Shown here: positions 56,199-64,000 of the stretch, in pieces | Layout of the letters: every line of letters begins with the position of its first letter | Position numbering within the stretch: the first letter of the stretch is position 1 | NCBI RefSeq assembly: GCF_023703375.1 | Contig: NZ_JAMQGO010000003.1 | Coordinates: 1-64,000, forward strand | Length of the DNA: 64,000 bases | Origin: Lutimaribacter degradans | GTDB taxonomy: Bacteria > Pseudomonadota > Alphaproteobacteria > Rhodobacterales > Rhodobacteraceae | Reading direction: 5' to 3' | Made by a program: the position numbers and the translations under genes | The notes under the pieces: generated by a model | Seen by the model: the letters and a program-made list of their open reading frames with translations, nothing else | What the model was told of the DNA's origin: nothing | The model's database searches: none

Positions 56199-57638
56199 AT
56201 GATCGAAAAACGCCAATTCTATATTAACGGGGAATGGGTCGACCCGAAAGAGGGCCGCGACCACCACGTTATCAACCCCACCACTGAAGAGCCCTGCGCC
56301 GTGATCTCGCTGGGCAGCCAGGCCGACGCCGATGCCGCCGTCGCCGCCGCCAAGTCCGCTTTTCCGGGTTGGATGGCCACCCCGGTCGAAGATCGGCTGA
56401 ACCTGATCCGCAAACTGGCCGATATTTACAAGGCCCGGTCCGAGGAAATGGCCCAGGCCATCAGCATGGAAATGGGCGCCCCGATCGACCTGGCGCGCAG
56501 CGCGCAATGGGGCGCGGGTTATGGCCATATCAAGAATTTCCTCAAGGCTGCCGAAGGGTTCGAATTCGTCCGGCCCCTTGGCGATCATGCCCCGAATGAT
56601 CGCATTATCCACGAGGCTGTGGGCGTCTGCGCGCTGATCACGCCCTGGAACTGGCCGATGAACCAGATCACGCTCAAGGTTATCGCCGCGGCTGTCGCAG
56701 GCTGCACGATGGTTCTCAAACCGTCCGAGGAAAGCCCGCTCGACGCGCTGCTCTTTGCCGAAATGATGGACGAGGCCGGCTTCCCCAAGGGCGTGTTCAA
56801 CCTGGTGAACGGTGACGGCGCTGGCGTCGGCAGCCAACTTTCGGGCCACCCCGATGTCGACATGGTCAGCTTTACCGGCTCGACCCGCGCAGGCATCGCG
56901 ATTTCCAAGAATGCTGCCGATACGCTGAAGCGGGTTCACCTGGAACTGGGCGGCAAGGGCGCCAACATCATCTTTGACGATGCCGACGACAAGGCCGTCA
57001 AGCGCGGCGTGCTGCACATGATGAACAACACCGGCCAAAGCTGTAACGCCCCCAGCCGGATGCTGGTACAGAAAAGCGTGTACGACAAGGCCGTTGAAAC
57101 CGCCACCGAAGTTGCGAATTCCGTCAAGGTAGGCCCCGCGAACGAGGAAGGCCGCCACATCGGCCCCGTCGTCAACGAGGCGCAGTGGAACAAGATCCAG
57201 GGCCTGATCCAGCAAGGCATCGACGAAGGCGCGCGCCTGGTTGCCGGTGGCACGGGTCGCCCCGAGAACTTCAACAAGGGCTTTTACGTGCGCCCCACGG
57301 TTTTTGCCGATGTCACCAACGACATGACGATCGCGCGCGAGGAAATCTTTGGCCCGGTCCTGTCGATCATCCCCTTCGAGACAGAGGAAGAGGCCTTGAA
57401 AATCGCCAATGACACGGTCTATGGCCTTACGAACTATGTGCAAACCCAGGATGGCACACGAGCCAACCGCGTGGCCAAGCAGCTTCGCTCGGGCATGGTG
57501 GAAATGAACGGCAACCCGCGCGGCGCGGGCGCGCCCTTTGGCGGGATGAAGCAGTCGGGCAACGGGCGCGAAGGCGGTGTCTGGGGCATCGAGGATTTCC
57601 TCGAGGTCAAGGCCGTTTCCGGCTGGGACGCGGCCTGA
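56199..57638 (+). CDS. NAD(P)-dependent aldehyde dehydrogenase
   Basis: 479 residues. Conserved ALDH motifs: PWNWPMNQI, ELGGKGANII (catalytic Glu), NTGQSC with nucleophile Cys282, and EEIFGPVLSI. GGAGGAA lies upstream of ATG 56199. Substrate not assignable; the enzyme is divergent from a peroxiredoxin, which hints at a role in oxidative or aldehyde stress. Confidence 0.92.
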   Translation: MIEKRQFYINGEWVDPKEGRDHHVINPTTEEPCAVISLGSQADADAAVAAAKSAFPGWMATPVEDRLNLIRKLADIYKARSEEMAQAISMEMGAPIDLARSAQWGAGYGHIKNFLKAAEGFEFVRPLGDHAPNDRIIHEAVGVCALITPWNWPMNQITLKVIAAAVAGCTMVLKPSEESPLDALLFAEMMDEAGFPKGVFNLVNGDGAGVGSQLSGHPDVDMVSFTGSTRAGIAISKNAADTLKRVHLELGGKGANIIFDDADDKAVKRGVLHMMNNTGQSCNAPSRMLVQKSVYDKAVETATEVANSVKVGPANEEGRHIGPVVNEAQWNKIQGLIQQGIDEGARLVAGGTGRPENFNKGFYVRPTVFADVTNDMTIAREEIFGPVLSIIPFETEEEALKIANDTVYGLTNYVQTQDGTRANRVAKQLRSGMVEMNGNPRGAGAPFGGMKQSGNGREGGVWGIEDFLEVKAVSGWDAA

Positions 57639-57659
57639 TCACCGCGAAACCGGATCAAC

Positions 57660-57689
57660 GGGGGCGCTTCGGCGCCCCCTTTTCTTTTG
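57660..57689 (+). terminator. Intrinsic terminator of the aldehyde dehydrogenase gene
   Basis: GGGGGCGC (57660-57667), loop TTCG, GCGCCCCC (57672-57679), followed by TTTTCTTTT. Ultra-stable C(UUCG)G loop. It starts 21 bases after the stop codon. Confidence 0.93.
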
Positions 57690-57727
57690 TCTGCCGGGGT
57701 TGCACGGCAGACCAAGATACTTCCGGC

Positions 57728-58378
57728 TCAGAACGGGGCCTTGGCCTTGAACGTCATGCCCATACCCCCATCCGGGTGGCGCAGGCGCAATTCCTCGGAA
57801 TGCAGCATCAACCTAGAATGGTCATCGCGGGTTGACCCCTCGGCATAGAACGGATCACCAAGGATCGGGTGCCCCAGCGCCTGCATGTGAACCCGCAACT
57901 GATGGCTACGCCCGGTATGGGGCATCAGCCGCACCCGCGTTTCGCCTTGGTCATAGCGGGTCACGCGCCAATCGGTCTGGGCGGGTTTGCCCGTGTCGTG
58001 GCACACCATCTGCCGGGGCCGGTTGGGCCAGTCCACGATCAGCGGCAGATCGACCGTGCCCTTGCGCGGCTCCAGCCGCCCGGCAACGCGCGCGACATAG
58101 GTTTTCTTGACCTTGCGTTTTTCGAACTGCAGGCCCAAGTGGCGTTGCGCATGGGGCGTCAGCGCGAACACCATCACGCCCGACGTGTCACGGTCCAGCC
58201 TGTGCACCAGCAATGCCGTGGGAAAGGCGACCTGCACGCGTGCCAGCAGGCAATCGGCTAGGTTCGGCCCCTTGCCCGGCACCGACAACAGGCCCGCGGG
58301 CTTGTTGACCATAAGCAATTCGTGATCGTCATGCAGGATGTCGAGCGGGGTATCGGGGGGTGAATAGCTGTCGGTCAT
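57728..58378 (-). CDS. RluA-family RNA pseudouridine synthase
   Basis: 216 residues. The family motif HRLDRDTSG has catalytic Asp62. It lacks an N-terminal S4 domain, so the short RluA-like rRNA/tRNA type is likely. Target bases cannot be read from the sequence. Confidence 0.9.
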   Translation of the reverse strand: MTDSYSPPDTPLDILHDDHELLMVNKPAGLLSVPGKGPNLADCLLARVQVAFPTALLVHRLDRDTSGVMVFALTPHAQRHLGLQFEKRKVKKTYVARVAGRLEPRKGTVDLPLIVDWPNRPRQMVCHDTGKPAQTDWRVTRYDQGETRVRLMPHTGRSHQLRVHMQALGHPILGDPFYAEGSTRDDHSRLMLHSEELRLRHPDGGMGMTFKAKAPF

Positions 58379-58418
58379 GCACGGCTTTTATCTGCGCGCG
58401 CGCGTGGCGTCCATGTGG

Positions 58419-59171
58419 TCAATCGGGCAGGCGTCTGGCGATGTAAAAGCCATAGCTGACATAATCGCTGTGGCGCTCGTACAGGTCGATTTCGCATCTT
58501 TCCGCCGCGACTAGGGCCTGTGCGGCCTTGGTGTCATGCTGTGCCAGAAAGGCGGAAAACCGCGCGCGCATGGGGGAATAGTAGTGCTCCATCCAGCAGT
58601 CGTGGCCTAGCGGGAAATACCCCACGGGCACGTATCCTGCCGCCTGTAGTTGCGCGATCTTCTCGGCGGCCGTGGCCACCTGCGGGTATTCCTGCGTCCA
58701 GTGATCCGTCAGTTCCTGCGGCCGCGTTTTGGTCAGCCATGTCAGTTCGGACACCGCCAACACGCCACCCGGTTTCAGCAGGGGCCGCCAGGCTTTGATG
58801 CCAGCCTCGAACCCGATGTTGTAAATCGCCCCTTCCGACCAGATCGCATCGAGGCTGTCATGTGCAAAGGGCAGGTCATCCATGGAGGCGGTCAACGTTT
58901 CTATCCGGTTGGACAGCCCTGCATTTTCAGCTTTGGCTTTCAGGACCTCAAGAAACTGGGGCAGGACATCCACCGCCATCACCTGTGCGTCCAGATCTTG
59001 CGCCAGAACGCGGGTCGCCGCGCCGGTGCCACAGCCAATATCGGCCACGCGCAATGCCCGCTGACCACGCAGCCCGGACAGGGCCAGCGCCTGTCGTGTC
59101 GCCTCGTCACTGCCCGGCCCCTGCCGCTCGGCGGTGCGGTGCAGGTCGATCAGCAAGTCCAGATCGTCCAT
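58419..59171 (-). CDS. Class I SAM-dependent methyltransferase
   Basis: 250 residues. Motif I VADIGCGTGAATRVL at about 43-57, then AVDVLPQFLEVLK and SMDDLPFAHDSLDAIWSEGAIYNIG. It belongs to the small-molecule methyltransferase type; the substrate is unknown. It follows a terminator and is a separate transcription unit. Confidence 0.87.
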   Translation of the reverse strand: MDDLDLLIDLHRTAERQGPGSDEATRQALALSGLRGQRALRVADIGCGTGAATRVLAQDLDAQVMAVDVLPQFLEVLKAKAENAGLSNRIETLTASMDDLPFAHDSLDAIWSEGAIYNIGFEAGIKAWRPLLKPGGVLAVSELTWLTKTRPQELTDHWTQEYPQVATAAEKIAQLQAAGYVPVGYFPLGHDCWMEHYYSPMRARFSAFLAQHDTKAAQALVAAERCEIDLYERHSDYVSYGFYIARRLPD

Positions 59172-59186
59172 GGAGTTACCCGAAAA

Positions 59187-59212
59187 AAACCGCGCCGGGG
59201 TTGGCGCGGTTT
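59187..59212 (-). terminator. Intrinsic terminator of the beta-oxidation operon
   Basis: AAACCGCGCC (59187-59196), six-base loop, GGCGCGGTTT (59203-59212). On the minus strand the stem is followed by a T-run (59183-59189 are A on the plus strand). It lies 22 bases after the stop of the second acyl-CoA dehydrogenase. Confidence 0.88.
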
Positions 59213-59233
59213 CTTTGTCTATATCAAAACAGG

Positions 59234-60304
59234 TCAGGCGGCCAGGTCATCCATGATCCGTGACAGGTGGTAATCGGTATCGCCCAGTTGCGCATCCAGC
59301 ATCACCAGCCGCTTGGCATAGTGCGACACCGGGTATTCCCACGTCATTGCGATGCCGCCATGCATCTGGATCGCCTCTTCGGCCACCAGGCGTGCGGCGC
59401 GGCCAATCATGTTCTTGGCCATGGAGGCAAAGCGTGCCGCATCCGGCCCATCCAGTTCGGCCGCGGCCTTGATGGTGATCGAGCGCGATTGCTCGATCTC
59501 GGTCAGCATGTCGACGGCGCGGTGCTGCAATACCTGGAACTTGCCGATCGGCACGCCGAATTGCTTGCGCTGCTTGAGGTAATCAACCGTGGTGGCGTGG
59601 GTCACGTCCATCGCGCCCACCGCTTCGGCGCAAAGTGCGACGATACCGGCATTCACCGCGTCCTGGATGATCGCGGCGGCATCTTCGGACAACAACCGGG
59701 CCTTGGTGGCATCCAGCAGCAATTCCGCCGCGCCGCCGCCATCCATCATCGGGTAACCCACGACCTGCGCATCACCGGCCTGCACTTCGAACAGGGCCGG
59801 CGTCCCATTCAGCATGGCCGCCACTAGGAATATATCGGCCACCTGCCCGCCATAAACGGATGTCTTTCGGCCCGACAGGGCGTGCCCTTCGCCTTCGGGC
59901 TTGGCCTCGCAATCCATGCCGGCCGGGTCGTAGGGTGCGTCAACCTCGGCCAGCGCCACGGCGTATTTCGTGGCGCCGGAAAGCAGCGCATCCTGGTCGG
60001 CGCCCAGTTTCGTCAGGATACGGGCAGCCATCGTGGCGCCCAGCACCGGCTCGGGGCACAGCGCGCGGCCCAGGGCCTCGAACACCACGGAAATATCGAA
60101 CCCGCTGCCACCGAAACCGCCTGCATCCTCGGGCGCCAGCGCAAACAGCGCGCCCAGTTCGGCCATATCGGCCCACTTGTCAGGGTCGTGGCAGGGCAGG
60201 TCATAGGCCACCTTGTTTCGGTGCTCGACCGGGTACTTGTCGGCCAGGAAACGGTTGAGGCTGTCCGACAACATCTGCCGGTCCTCTGTCAGGTTGAAAT
60301 CCAT
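59234..60304 (-). CDS. Acyl-CoA dehydrogenase, second copy of the operon
   Basis: 356 residues. The acyl-CoA dehydrogenase fold runs over the whole length: NLTEDRQMLSDSLNRFL at the start, and a C-terminal helical domain with QVLQHRAVDMLTEIEQ and QMHGGIAMTWEYPVSHYAKR. It is shorter than its neighbour and has a divergent FAD/substrate part (SGRKTSVYGG instead of the usual WITNG). It begins 3 bases after the other dehydrogenase stop, so the two may form a heteromer, as in steroid- or aryl-acid-degrading FadE pairs (inference). Confidence 0.87.
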   Translation of the reverse strand: MDFNLTEDRQMLSDSLNRFLADKYPVEHRNKVAYDLPCHDPDKWADMAELGALFALAPEDAGGFGGSGFDISVVFEALGRALCPEPVLGATMAARILTKLGADQDALLSGATKYAVALAEVDAPYDPAGMDCEAKPEGEGHALSGRKTSVYGGQVADIFLVAAMLNGTPALFEVQAGDAQVVGYPMMDGGGAAELLLDATKARLLSEDAAAIIQDAVNAGIVALCAEAVGAMDVTHATTVDYLKQRKQFGVPIGKFQVLQHRAVDMLTEIEQSRSITIKAAAELDGPDAARFASMAKNMIGRAARLVAEEAIQMHGGIAMTWEYPVSHYAKRLVMLDAQLGDTDYHLSRIMDDLAA

Positions 60305-60307
60305 CTG

Positions 60308-61495
60308 TTACAGCTCCAATGCGGCCTTGGACAGGATATTGCGTTGAATCTCGTTCGAGCCACCGAAGATCGATGTCTTGCGATTGTTGAAATAGCGCGC
60401 GGCGTTGTGCTCGCTCCCGTCGGGGCCAAACATCATGTTGCCATCTGCCAGGTAGCCGGGGAAAGGCGCGGCCACCGGCCCAAGGGCGCGGCGGGCCAGG
60501 TCTTTCAGTTCCTGGTGAATGACCGTGCCCTTGATCTTGAGAATCGAGGTTTCCGGACCCGGAGCCCCCATTTCCTGCGCTTTGAACAACATCCGCAGGT
60601 TGGTGATCTTCATCGCCTCCAGGTCAATCTCGGCCTGGGCAATGCGTGCCGCGAACAGCGGATCCTCGATAAGGCGCTTGCCGCCGCGCTTGACCTTGCG
60701 GGCCAGCGCCTTGACCTCTTCCAGCGACTGCATCGAAAAGCCCACGCCGGCAATCCCGGTGCGCTCATGCGTCAACAGGTACTTGGCGATGGTCCAACCC
60801 TTGTTTTCCTCGCCCACCAGGTTTTCTGCGGGCACGCGCACGTCGGTAAAGAACACCTCGTTCACCTCGTGCCCGCCCTCGATCAGCTTGATCGGGCGCA
60901 TTTCGATTCCGGGTGTGTCCAGATCGACCAGGATAAAGGAAATACCTTCTTGCTTCTTGGCGTCAGGGTCGGTGCGGCACAGGCAGAAGATCTTGTTGGC
61001 GTGCTGCCCCAGCGTGGTCCAGGTTTTCTGGCCGTTGATGACCCATTCGTCGCCGTCGCGCACGGCACGGGTTTTCAGGCTGGCAAGGTCGCTGCCCGCG
61101 CCCGGTTCGGAATAGCCCTGGCACCACCAGTCGGTACCATCCAGGATGCGCGGCAGGTAATAATCCTGCTGTTCCTTGGTGCCGAACTTGATCAGAACCG
61201 GCCCCAACATGTTCAGGCCGAATGGCACGATGCGCGGCGCATAGGCACGGCAGCACTCTTCCTCGAAAATGTGTTTCTGCACCGGCGTCCAGCCGGGGCC
61301 GCCGAATTCCTTGGGCCAAATCGTGGCCAGCCAGCCCTTGCGATGAAGGATGGCGTGCCATTCCTCCATCATCTCCTTGGTCAGTTCACCGCCACGGCGG
61401 ACGGCATCACTCGTTTCCCTGGGCAGGTTTTCGGCCAGGTAGCTGCGCACCTCGTCGCGGAATTCCGTTTCTTCCTTGGTAAAGCTCAGGTCCAT
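60308..61495 (-). CDS. Acyl-CoA dehydrogenase, first copy of the operon
   Basis: 395 residues. Typical motifs: GYSEPGAGSDLASLKT, WVINGQKTWTT, RTGIAGVGFSMQS and FNNRKTSIFGGSNEIQRNIL at the C-terminus. It oxidises an acyl-CoA to the 2-enoyl-CoA and passes electrons to ETF. It lies between the fadB-like gene and the second dehydrogenase, with gaps of 10 and 3 bases. Confidence 0.93.
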   Translation of the reverse strand: MDLSFTKEETEFRDEVRSYLAENLPRETSDAVRRGGELTKEMMEEWHAILHRKGWLATIWPKEFGGPGWTPVQKHIFEEECCRAYAPRIVPFGLNMLGPVLIKFGTKEQQDYYLPRILDGTDWWCQGYSEPGAGSDLASLKTRAVRDGDEWVINGQKTWTTLGQHANKIFCLCRTDPDAKKQEGISFILVDLDTPGIEMRPIKLIEGGHEVNEVFFTDVRVPAENLVGEENKGWTIAKYLLTHERTGIAGVGFSMQSLEEVKALARKVKRGGKRLIEDPLFAARIAQAEIDLEAMKITNLRMLFKAQEMGAPGPETSILKIKGTVIHQELKDLARRALGPVAAPFPGYLADGNMMFGPDGSEHNAARYFNNRKTSIFGGSNEIQRNILSKAALEL

Positions 61496-61505
61496 TTTCG
61501 GCTCC

Positions 61506-63596
61506 TTAGTTCAGGTCGGCGAATTTGGTGCCGTCTTGGGCCATCTTTTCCAGGATGGGCGGCACTTGCCAGTAATGGGGGTCTTCCTTTGCGTATGTCT
61601 TGATACGTTCGACCAGCTCGGCCGCACCGATCGTGTCGGCGTAATGAAGCGGCCCGCCGCGAAAGCGCGGAAAGCCATAGCCGAACAAGAACACCATATC
61701 GACATCCACGGGGCGCTTCGCGGTGCCGTCTTCGACCACGCGGGCGGCCTCGGAAATCATGGCGGTCATGTACCGATCGATGATTTCCTGATCGGTGAAT
61801 TCGCGCGGGGTGATGCCCTTTTCGGTGCGCACCGTGTCGATGATGGTTGCGACCTCCGGGTTGGGCACGGGGGCGCCACCTTCATAGACGTAATAGCCCT
61901 TGCCGGTCTTGCGCCCGAACCAGCCATTTTCGCAGATACGGTCGGCCACATCACCGGCGTAGCGTTCGTTCGGATCGCGGGTATCGGCCTTGCGCTTGCG
62001 CGTCATCCAGCCAATGTCCAGCCCGGCCAGGTCGCCCACTTTATGCGGACCCATCGCGAAACCGAACCCCTCCAGCGCGTCGTCCACCTGTTGCGGGCTG
62101 GCGCCATCCAGCACCAGGTAACTTGCGGCCTTTGAGTAATGCGCCAGAATCCGGTTGCCGATAAACCCGTCGCAAACCTGTGCCAGCACACCGACCTTTT
62201 TCAGTTTCTTGGCCAGCGCGAACCCGGTTGCCAACACGTCGGCGGCGGTCTTTTCGCCCTGCACGATTTCCAGCAGCCGCATCACATGCGCGGGCGAGAA
62301 GAAATGCAGGCCCAGCACATCCTGCGGACGGCTGGTGCAGGCCGCGATTTCATTGATATCCAGGTACGACGTGTTCGAGGCCAGAACGGCGCCCTGCTTA
62401 CAGATACCGTCGAGCTTGCCGAAGATGTCGCGCTTGACGTCCATCTTTTCGAACACCGCTTCGATCACCAGGTCGACCCGCGCCAGCTCCTCCATCGCCA
62501 GCGTGGGCGTCAGCATCCCGAGAACCGCGTCGCGCTTGTCGGCGGCCAGCTTACCGCGCGATACCGCGCCGTCGATATTCTTGGTGATGGTGGCAACACC
62601 ACGGTCCAGCCCGTCTTGTGCAACCTCGACCAGCGTGACGGGGATGCCGGCCAACAGGCACGATGTGGCGATGCCCGACCCCATCGTGCCACCACCGATC
62701 ACACCGATACGATCTAGCGGGCGGGTATCGCCCTTGGCCTCGGGGATACCCGAAACGGCGCGTTCGCCGAAAAACGCGTGGATCATGCCCGCGCGCTGCG
62801 GCGTGTCCATGCTATCGACAAAAGCCTGCCGTTCGATGGCCATCCCCTCGGTGCGGGGCAGGTAGGATGCGCGCACCGCTTCGACGATCTTGTGAGGCGA
62901 AAACATGTGCGGCTGCTTTTTCCGCAGCATCGTGGCCGTTTCTTCCAGCGCGGCATCGTCCTTGGGCGTGTCCAGGTCGCAGGTGCGGCGGGTTTGCAGC
63001 TTGCCATCCAGCACATCCTGCGCCGCGGCGATTGCCACGTCGCGTGGGTCGCCTGCCTCAAGCCGGTCGATCAGCCCCTTTTCCAGCGCCTCTTGCGCGG
63101 GCACCATCCGGCCCGACAGCGCCATGTCCAGCGCCATGGGGATACCGGCAAGGCGTGGGACGCGCTGCGTGCCACCGGCGCCCGGCAAAAGGCCAAGGTT
63201 GATTTCGGGCAAGCCGACGCGCAACCCTTCGATCCCGATGCGGGCATGAGTGGCAAGGCCCAGTTCGAACCCACCGCCCAGCGCGGTGCCGTGCATCACC
63301 GAGGTCACAGGGATTTCACTGTCTTCGATTATGTTGAACACGTCAGGCAGCGCGGGTGGTTGCGGGGGTTTGCCAAACTCCTTGATATCTGCACCGGCGA
63401 CAAAGGTGCGCCCGGCTGCGTATATCGCGATGACCTTGGCGCCGCCTTCGGCATTCAGTTGCTCAACCGCCTTTTGCAGGCCCTCACGCACCTGTTGGCC
63501 CGTGGCGTTGACTGGCGGATTATCGATGCAGATCAGCGCGATGTCGCCCTGACGTTCAATGGAAATTAGGTCATTGACCTGACGAGATTCGGCCAT
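61506..63596 (-). CDS. Bifunctional enoyl-CoA hydratase/3-hydroxyacyl-CoA dehydrogenase (FadJ/FadB type)
   Basis: 696 residues. N-terminal crotonase domain (oxyanion segment FVAGADIKEFG; HGTALGGGFELGLATH and LPEINLGLLPGAGGTQR, both catalytic glutamates present), then NAD-binding GVIGGGTMGSGIA and the 3HCDH dehydrogenase domains (LGLHFFSPAHVMRL). It carries out hydration and oxidation steps of fatty acyl-CoA breakdown. ATG 63596 gives MAESRQVNDLISIERQG; the longer frame is not family-like. Confidence 0.95.
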   Translation of the reverse strand: MAESRQVNDLISIERQGDIALICIDNPPVNATGQQVREGLQKAVEQLNAEGGAKVIAIYAAGRTFVAGADIKEFGKPPQPPALPDVFNIIEDSEIPVTSVMHGTALGGGFELGLATHARIGIEGLRVGLPEINLGLLPGAGGTQRVPRLAGIPMALDMALSGRMVPAQEALEKGLIDRLEAGDPRDVAIAAAQDVLDGKLQTRRTCDLDTPKDDAALEETATMLRKKQPHMFSPHKIVEAVRASYLPRTEGMAIERQAFVDSMDTPQRAGMIHAFFGERAVSGIPEAKGDTRPLDRIGVIGGGTMGSGIATSCLLAGIPVTLVEVAQDGLDRGVATITKNIDGAVSRGKLAADKRDAVLGMLTPTLAMEELARVDLVIEAVFEKMDVKRDIFGKLDGICKQGAVLASNTSYLDINEIAACTSRPQDVLGLHFFSPAHVMRLLEIVQGEKTAADVLATGFALAKKLKKVGVLAQVCDGFIGNRILAHYSKAASYLVLDGASPQQVDDALEGFGFAMGPHKVGDLAGLDIGWMTRKRKADTRDPNERYAGDVADRICENGWFGRKTGKGYYVYEGGAPVPNPEVATIIDTVRTEKGITPREFTDQEIIDRYMTAMISEAARVVEDGTAKRPVDVDMVFLFGYGFPRFRGGPLHYADTIGAAELVERIKTYAKEDPHYWQVPPILEKMAQDGTKFADLN

Positions 63597-63723
63597 GCGC
63601 TCCCCCGGTGTCCGTGTGGTTTGGGGTCGCCTGCCGCGACCCGTATTCAGGCGTGAAACGTAAAGCGCGGGCAATGGCCCGTCAACTGACGGAAATTCGT
63701 TTCGCACTGCGAAATACGTAGCG

Positions 63724-64000
63724 TCATGCTGGTTGGCGTATTCCGCGTAACAGCAGCACGAACAGGAACATTAACGCCGCCGCGCAGACGATGCTGGGCC
63801 CGGTCGGCGTGTCGAATTTCAACGACGCCCAAAGCCCCGCCAGCACCGAGGCAACCGCAACACCCACCGCCAGCAATGCCATCCGTTCTGGCGTTCGGGC
63901 AAAGGGCCGCGCGGTTGCGGCGGGCACCAGCAGCATGGCCGCGATCAGCAGCACGCCGACCACCTTGATTGCAACCGCAACCACAAGTGCCAGCGCCAGC
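63724..64000 (-). CDS. znuB: ZnuB-type metal ABC transporter permease, C-terminal part (partial)
   Basis: About 90 residues are visible, starting inside a membrane helix at the right edge (LALALVVAVAIKVVGVLLIA) and ending GIRQPA. The block KVVGVLLIAAMLLVPAATAR is typical of ABC-3 zinc/manganese permeases. Three membrane segments remain. The N-terminal two-thirds is beyond the window, so the metal cannot be decided. Confidence 0.82.
   Translation of the reverse strand, partial: LALALVVAVAIKVVGVLLIAAMLLVPAATARPFARTPERMALLAVGVAVASVLAGLWASLKFDTPTGPSIVCAAALMFLFVLLLRGIRQPA

Noticed and set aside
59882..61603. 573-codon frame antisense to the acyl-CoA dehydrogenases
   Set aside because: Typical antisense shadow of two well-identified genes.
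1..64000. CRISPR array or insertion sequence
   Set aside because: No regularly spaced direct repeats and no transposase-like frame were seen; the stem-loop array at 9291-9674 has unequal, non-identical units.

Overview
The window looks like the chromosome of a marine-type Rhodobacteraceae (Roseobacter-group) alphaproteobacterium. This rests on the GC-rich coding, family-typical proteins (FYDLN-acid TIGR02300 protein, DUF2125 protein, Hint_2 proteins), the succinylase lysine genes dapD and dapE, an LpxK/Kdo-transferase pair and a large acyl-CoA degradation operon. The taxon call is an inference from protein types; no 16S rRNA gene is present.

Region A (1 to about 15440) is the right-hand part of an integrated mobile element. 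It ends in a large serine recombinase gene that runs straight into a tRNA-Ala(GGC) gene on the opposite strand, which marks the insertion site. The left end lies outside the window. From left to right it carries: the tail of an unknown gene; an RloC-like zinc-hook ATPase with a candidate anticodon-nuclease triad; a compact five-gene leftward operon (D12-class adenine methyltransferase, NPPW-class adenine methyltransferase, an unrecognised 191-residue protein, McrB-like AAA+ GTPase, McrC-like PD-(D/E)XK nuclease); about 1 kb without a convincing gene, holding a dense run of stem-loops and three TGTA-G-TACA repeats; a small exported protein; a VirD4/TraG-type conjugative coupling protein; two small membrane proteins; a small soluble protein; and the recombinase. 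No relaxase is visible. The restriction operon plus the RloC-like gene is the strongest candidate for a little-described defence system. It resembles the LlaI/LlaJI type of McrBC-dependent restriction-modification, but with adenine methyltransferases, a free-standing possible recognition subunit and a putative tRNase back-up.

Region B (15440-26860) is backbone: tRNA-Ala, FYDLN protein, YgjP-like metallopeptidase, GntR/FCD regulator, the lpxK/Kdo-transferase pair, a CysQ-like phosphatase overlapping pmbA, a DUF2125 exported protein, an SDR/enoyl-CoA-hydratase-like pair whose second member lacks both catalytic glutamates, an HNH protein and a BaiN-like flavoprotein.

Region C (26960-44380) holds GST, UbiH-type hydroxylase, amidase, rlmN, an amidoligase/class-I glutamine amidotransferase pair, a LOG-family protein, threonine dehydratase-like enzyme, dapD, a Na/Ca-exchanger-like protein, rhodanese, a two-gene Hint-domain operon in which one Hint has lost its catalytic cysteine, dapE, and an FkbM methyltransferase and family-2 glycosyltransferase overlapping pnp.

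Region D (44370-64000) holds pnp, an SGNH hydrolase, rpsO, a lytic transglycosylase, rnr, an L,D-transpeptidase, an overlapping retropepsin-like protease/RimK ligase/aspartoacylase-like module, a 1-Cys peroxiredoxin divergent from an aldehyde dehydrogenase, an RluA pseudouridine synthase, a methyltransferase, a three-gene beta-oxidation operon and the C-terminal part of a znuB-type ABC permease running off the right edge.
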